Shown: positions 60,242-64,000 of the stretch, in pieces
How positions within the stretch are numbered: position 1 is the stretch's first letter
Layout of the letters: each line of letters begins with the position of its first letter
Source of the DNA: Paenibacillus alba
Lineage (GTDB): Bacteria; Bacillota; Bacilli; Paenibacillales; NBRC-103111
Direction of reading: 5' to 3'
Length of the DNA stretch: 64,000 nt
NCBI RefSeq assembly: GCF_013204855.1
Contig: NZ_JABMKZ010000019.1
Coordinates: 1-64,000 of the forward strand
The notes under the pieces: model-generated
Told to the model about the DNA's origin: nothing
Database searches by the model: none
Seen by the model: the letters and a program-made list of their open reading frames with translations, nothing else
Made by a program: the position numbers and the translations under genes

Positions 60242-60763
60242 GCTGGACTCGCTAATCACATCCACCTTCTTTTGCAAACTATGGAAAATATCATAAACTG
60301 CTGCGAAAAGGAACTACAAACCGCTAATTGGCTCAAAATCCGATATTTGCAGCTGAAAGGGAAATAGGATCCCTTATTTCACCCCTACAGGGGGAAAATC
60401 CAACAAATTAGACAAATTAGCGTACCGTATTTCCGTCTGACTAGCCAAATGGCTGTTTGGAGCAGGAATAAGGGAACATAGTTCCGTTTCAGAAGTTCAA
60501 GGTCAGTTGGGGGAGTGGGGATTGGTAGGGCTGGTGGGGCTGGTGGGGCTGGTGGGGCTGGTGGGGCTGGTGGGGCTGGTGGGGCTGGTGGGGCTGGTGG
60601 GGCTGGTGCGGCTGTGGGGCTGTGGGGCTGTGGGGCTGGTACGGCTGGTGCGGCTGGTGGTTGTGTCGGTTCAGACAGGTCAATCGGATTAGTTTGGCCC
60701 AGCTGGCCCACTTCATCCGCAAGCCACAAAATTAACAAGGGTAAGCTTCCCCCAAGACTAAAT
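60242..60763. other. Non-coding region between permease and ilvD terminator
   Basis: About 520 bases. The left part (60270-60480) is AT-rich with short inverted pieces such as GGGAAATAGG/CCCTTATTTC. The right part is a G-rich minisatellite. Minus-strand frames of 117 and 77 codons and plus-strand frames across the minisatellite are repeat artefacts; none has a convincing start. Confidence 0.5.
60531..60660. repeat. 9-bp minisatellite (CTGGTGGGG)n
   Basis: Eight perfect copies of CTGGTGGGG (60531-60602), then a CTGGTGCGG, three 8-base CTGTGGGG copies and three degenerate 9-mers. G-rich on the plus strand. Such arrays change length by slippage. Confidence 0.9.
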
Positions 60764-60797
60764 AAAAGGAGTCTCGCGTATGTGCGAGACTCCTTTT
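60764..60797 (-). terminator. Terminator of ilvD
   Basis: Perfect 14-bp arms (60764-60777 and 60784-60797) immediately after the ilvD stop, with T-rich sequence following on the minus strand. Confidence 0.88.
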
Positions 60798-60807
60798 GTC
60801 ATAAACC

Positions 60808-62493
60808 TTAAATTTTCAAGATGGCGCCTGCACTTGCATTCGTCACCATTTTGGTGTAACGCGCCAAATATCCCGTTTGGATCTTCGGTTCAAAATCTTT
60901 CCAACCTTCACGACGCTTCGCAAACTCTTCATCGCTGATTTGCAGCTCGATTTTGCGGCCATCCATGTCCACATCAATGATATCGCCATCTTGCACGAAA
61001 GCCAGAGGTCCGCCCTCAGCCGCTTCCGGTGACATATGACCGATGGAGATACCGCGGGATGCGCCGGAGAAACGACCGTCTGTGATCAAAGCGACTTTCG
61101 CGCCCAAACCCATACCGACGATTTGGGACGTTGGAGCCAACATTTCCGGCATACCAGGTCCACCTTTTGGTCCTTCGTAACGGATAACAACGACATGGCC
61201 TTCTTTGACATGACCGTTCGCAATCCCGTACAACGCTTCGTCTTGGGAGTTGAAGCAGATGGCAGGGCCAACGTGACGTCCGCCAACGGATTTATCCACG
61301 GCGCCAACTTTTACGATACTGCCTTCAGGAGCCAGGTTGCCGAATAGAACAGCCAAACCGCCGCGCTCGCTATGCGGGTCCGTCAAAGGACGGATAACGT
61401 CCGTATTCTGAATTTCGCATCCAGCGACATTTTCGCGGAGTGTTTGAGCCGTTACAGACAAGCAATCGCCGTTGAAAGCGCCCGGTTTTTTCAATAATTC
61501 ATTAATAACCGCGCTCACACCGCCTGCCAAATGCACGTCTTCGATGTGGTAATCGGAAGCCGGAGCAATTTTCGCAAGATGAGGCACGCGTTCTGCCACT
61601 TCGTTAATTCGGGAAATCGGGTAATCCACACCAGCTTCGTGCGCGATTGCAAGCGTATGAAGAACCGTGTTCGTGGAACCGCCCATCGCCATATCCAAAG
61701 CGAACGCATTGTCGATCGCATCAATCGTAACGATGTCACGAGGCTTGATGTCTTTTTCGATCAATACCATCAATTGCTTCGCACAGTCTTTAACGAATTG
61801 CTTGCGCTCTTCAGCAACAGCAAGAATCGTACCGTTACCAGGCATCGCCAGTCCAAGACCTTCAGCCAAACAGTTCATGGAGTTTGCTGTGAACATACCG
61901 GAACAAGATCCGCAAGTCGGACAGCCGTATTGCTCAAGCTCTTCCAATCCAGCCTCGTCCAATTTCCCTGCTTGGAAAGCGCCTACGCCTTCGAATACAG
62001 AGGAAAGGGAAATGGATTTGCCGTTTTTATCTTTGCCGGCTTTCATCGGTCCACCGCTGACTAACATCGTTGGAATGTTAACGCGAAGAGCCCCCATGAT
62101 CATACCCGGTGTAATTTTATCACAGTTAGGAATACAAATAAGTCCATCGAACCAGTGGGCGTTGACAACCGTTTCCAGAGAATCGGCAATAATTTCACGG
62201 CTTGGCAAGGAATAACGCATACCGATGTGACCCATGGCAATTCCGTCATCTACCCCGATTGTGTTGAACTCGAAAGGCACGCCGCCAGCTTCACGGATCG
62301 CTTCTTTCACAATTTTACCGAATTCTTGCAAATGCACGTGTCCCGGAATAATGTCTATATAAGAGTTGCAAACGGCGATAAACGGCTTGCCGAAATCTTC
62401 CTCTTTAACGCCGGCTGCACGCAGCAAACTGCGATGCGGAGCGCGGTCGAATCCTTTTTTGATCATGTCGCTGCGCTGTTTTGGATGAGCCAT
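60808..62493 (-). CDS. ilvD: Dihydroxy-acid dehydratase IlvD
   Basis: A 561-residue enzyme. Fe-S-associated cysteines appear in [24 protein letters not shown] and [19 protein letters not shown]; catalytic and structural stretches include [21 protein letters not shown]. It dehydrates dihydroxy acids to 2-keto acids in valine and isoleucine synthesis. The ATG at 62493 has AGGAGGAA upstream. It stands alone here with its own terminator; no other ilv gene is adjacent. Confidence 0.96.
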   Translation of the reverse strand: MAHPKQRSDMIKKGFDRAPHRSLLRAAGVKEEDFGKPFIAVCNSYIDIIPGHVHLQEFGKIVKEAIREAGGVPFEFNTIGVDDGIAMGHIGMRYSLPSREIIADSLETVVNAHWFDGLICIPNCDKITPGMIMGALRVNIPTMLVSGGPMKAGKDKNGKSISLSSVFEGVGAFQAGKLDEAGLEELEQYGCPTCGSCSGMFTANSMNCLAEGLGLAMPGNGTILAVAEERKQFVKDCAKQLMVLIEKDIKPRDIVTIDAIDNAFALDMAMGGSTNTVLHTLAIAHEAGVDYPISRINEVAERVPHLAKIAPASDYHIEDVHLAGGVSAVINELLKKPGAFNGDCLSVTAQTLRENVAGCEIQNTDVIRPLTDPHSERGGLAVLFGNLAPEGSIVKVGAVDKSVGGRHVGPAICFNSQDEALYGIANGHVKEGHVVVIRYEGPKGGPGMPEMLAPTSQIVGMGLGAKVALITDGRFSGASRGISIGHMSPEAAEGGPLAFVQDGDIIDVDMDGRKIELQISDEEFAKRREGWKDFEPKIQTGYLARYTKMVTNASAGAILKI

Positions 62494-62615
62494 ACTCAAT
62501 TCCTCCTAGATTTCTTTTCGTTTGAGAAAATAATGAATCTATCATACCACACTTCTCGTCAAATTTCTCCCTTTAGTGTGTTGACGCGTCAATGTACTAG
62601 GAATTGGAAGGAATC

Positions 62616-63602
62616 CTAAGCTTTTTTGCGATTCAAATGCACGAAGGTAATGGCCAAAGCCAGAACCAACACGCCTCCTTTGACAATGTCGAAGCCAAAA
62701 TAGGGAACATTCAGCATCGTCAAGCCATTGAGCAAAATGCCGATCAAAACAGCTCCGAAAAACGTCCCAATCACATTCGGCTTCCCGGCGCCAAGCACGG
62801 AATACCCGACGAACACGGAAGCAACTGCTTCCATCAGCAGCGGCGCACCTGCATCTATCTGCCCAGAACCAACACGGGAAGCATATAGAATGCCTCCGAA
62901 TGCAGCAAAAATACCCGATAATACGTAAGCTGCCAAACGAATTTTATTCACCGAAATTCCTGACAACCGAGCGGCTTCACGATTGCCGCCTGTCATGTAC
63001 AATTGTCTGCCCCAGCGTGTATAAGTAAGGAAAATATGAACGCCGACAACAGCAACCAGCATGAGAATAACAGGCACAGGTACGCCAAGGAACTTCCCTT
63101 GTCCGATCCAGAGGAACTCAGGTGTGAACTTTCCTTTGGCTACTGTTCCGTCTTGAAATCTCATATTATTATAGATCGAAAAACCTTTCGTATACGTCTT
63201 TTGGACGCCGCCGATGATGTACATGACGGCCAAAGTCGCCAGTAGATCCGGGATGCGAATCTTAACGATCAGCAGCGCATTCAAAAGTCCGATCACAGCC
63301 CCAATGATAAGAGGAACAATAATAACGATAATCAAAGGCTGTTGATACCAGACCATCAAAGCCGCCGCACCCACGGTGGATAAAGAAACAGTGGAACCTA
63401 CAGACAGGTCAAAACCATCGACAATTTGGGATAGCGTAACGCCAATCGCCACGAACATCACAATCGAGATCGACCGCAAAATATCAGCGATATTATCATA
63501 GGTCATGAAATTTTCATTAATGATCGAGAAGACGACGATGACCAAAGCAATAATGAACAACGCGCCGTATTTAAAGGAAAAATCCAAGCTTTTTTCTTTC
63601 AT
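62616..63602 (-). CDS. CUT2-type sugar ABC transporter permease (RbsC-like)
   Basis: A 328-residue permease with about eight to ten TM segments. It has DGFDLSVGSTVSLSTVGAAALM near residue 65 and the C-terminal GKPNVIGTFFGAVLIGILLNGLTMLNV, both typical of ribose/galactose-type permeases. Which sugar it carries is not visible. The ATG at 63602 overlaps the end of the ATPase gene and has GGGGGAGG inside it. Confidence 0.9.
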   Translation of the reverse strand: MKEKSLDFSFKYGALFIIALVIVVFSIINENFMTYDNIADILRSISIVMFVAIGVTLSQIVDGFDLSVGSTVSLSTVGAAALMVWYQQPLIIVIIVPLIIGAVIGLLNALLIVKIRIPDLLATLAVMYIIGGVQKTYTKGFSIYNNMRFQDGTVAKGKFTPEFLWIGQGKFLGVPVPVILMLVAVVGVHIFLTYTRWGRQLYMTGGNREAARLSGISVNKIRLAAYVLSGIFAAFGGILYASRVGSGQIDAGAPLLMEAVASVFVGYSVLGAGKPNVIGTFFGAVLIGILLNGLTMLNVPYFGFDIVKGGVLVLALAITFVHLNRKKA

Positions 63603-63603
63603 G

Positions 63604-64000
63604 TTATTCGGCCTCCCCCGCACTCGCATACGTTAAAATGAGATCCTGCGTCGCTTCCTCGCGGGAGAGCTCCTTCACGACAGAACCATAGCTCATTACC
63701 AAAATGCGATCAGCAATTCCTATAATTTCATTCAGCTCACAAGATAAATAAATAATGCCTTTGCCTTCCGAAGCCAACTGCCCAATCAGCCGGAAAATAT
63801 CGCTTTTGGCGCCAATGTCAACACCTTTGGTCGGCTCGTCAAACAGATAGACCTCCGCGTTCGTCGGCAGCCATTTGCCTACCGCGACCTTCTGCTGATT
63901 GCCTCCGCTAAGATGCTTGACCACGCGGTTCGGATCGCCCGGCTGCACGCCAAGCTGCGACACCATCTTAGTCGCGTGCTCGCTTTCCTCGCGCTGCCGC
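63604..64000 (-). CDS. CUT2-type sugar ABC transporter ATP-binding protein (partial)
   Basis: The C-terminal about 132 residues of an RbsA-like double ATPase; the frame stays open to the window edge. The second-domain signature LSGGNQQKVAVGKWL, Walker B VYLFDEPTKGVDIGAK and the SCELNEIIGIADRI stretch (switch region with Glu in place of the usual His) are typical of the second half of such proteins. It couples directly to the permease gene. A binding protein gene is expected outside the window. Confidence 0.9.
   Translation of the reverse strand, partial: RQREESEHATKMVSQLGVQPGDPNRVVKHLSGGNQQKVAVGKWLPTNAEVYLFDEPTKGVDIGAKSDIFRLIGQLASEGKGIIYLSCELNEIIGIADRILVMSYGSVVKELSREEATQDLILTYASAGEAE

Noticed and set aside
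60385-60738. 117-codon minus-strand ORF with (PPA)n
   Set aside because: Most of its length is the 9-bp minisatellite; TTG start with a poor site and no recognisable domain.

Overview
The window looks like a chromosomal segment of a spore-forming, low-to-mid GC Firmicute of the Paenibacillus type. Evidence for this is the strong AGGAGG-type ribosome binding sites, sporulation genes (a Spo0E-like phosphatase, GerQ, an alpha/beta SASP with a sigma-G-type promoter), a tryptophan T-box, GlnR/TnrA-type boxes, and the futalosine menaquinone route (MqnE plus a UbiD-type decarboxylase). No rRNA, tRNA, CRISPR array or prophage was recognised.

Layout. 1-3.5 kb is an AT-rich stretch of small hypothetical and membrane proteins. 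3.6-12.8 kb is a respiratory/Fe-S block: HesB/IscA protein, Spo0E-like protein, mqnE, type II NADH dehydrogenase, YuzB, NifU-like scaffold, an apparent ubiD-eamA-HEPN-SDR operon and ctaA. 13-14 kb has a general stress gene behind a sigma-B-type promoter, followed by a 112-bp tandem repeat array. 14-16.2 kb holds a thioredoxin, an SPFH/ribbon-helix-helix pair and a hypothetical protein. 16.2-19.5 kb is a YtrA-type GntR/ABC operon with a visible operator. 19.6-25.8 kb holds DUF2515, MurJ-like flippase, DUF456, Cof-type HAD and asnB. 26.2-30 kb is a complete ECF-type importer with a TudS-related putative desulfidase and a structured 150-nt leader. 30.1-30.7 kb is a 631-bp non-coding element with inverted ends. 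30.8-35.1 kb holds two tandem paralogous class B penicillin-binding proteins. 35-41.5 kb holds HAD, CvpA/transglutaminase fusion, MFS, Toprim, Sco and ctaB genes.

41.8-51.7 kb is a divergent nitrogen-scavenging locus: ureABCFGD without ureE on the minus strand and urtABCDE (ABC urea importer) on the plus strand, with two GlnR/TnrA-like boxes in the shared intergenic region. Imported urea would be hydrolysed to ammonium by the neighbouring urease.

51.9-60.2 kb holds an orphan OmpR-type regulator, gerQ, a YfhP-like membrane hydrolase, an ECF41-type sigma factor downstream of an oxidoreductase that has a matching promoter, SASP, trpS with its T-box, and a His-rich permease. 60.2-64 kb has a 9-bp minisatellite, ilvD and a CUT2-type sugar ABC transporter cut by the window edge.

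Start codons were moved from the longest possible frame wherever a ribosome binding site or a neighbouring stop decided the case. All family assignments rest on motif recognition by eye; no database search was run.
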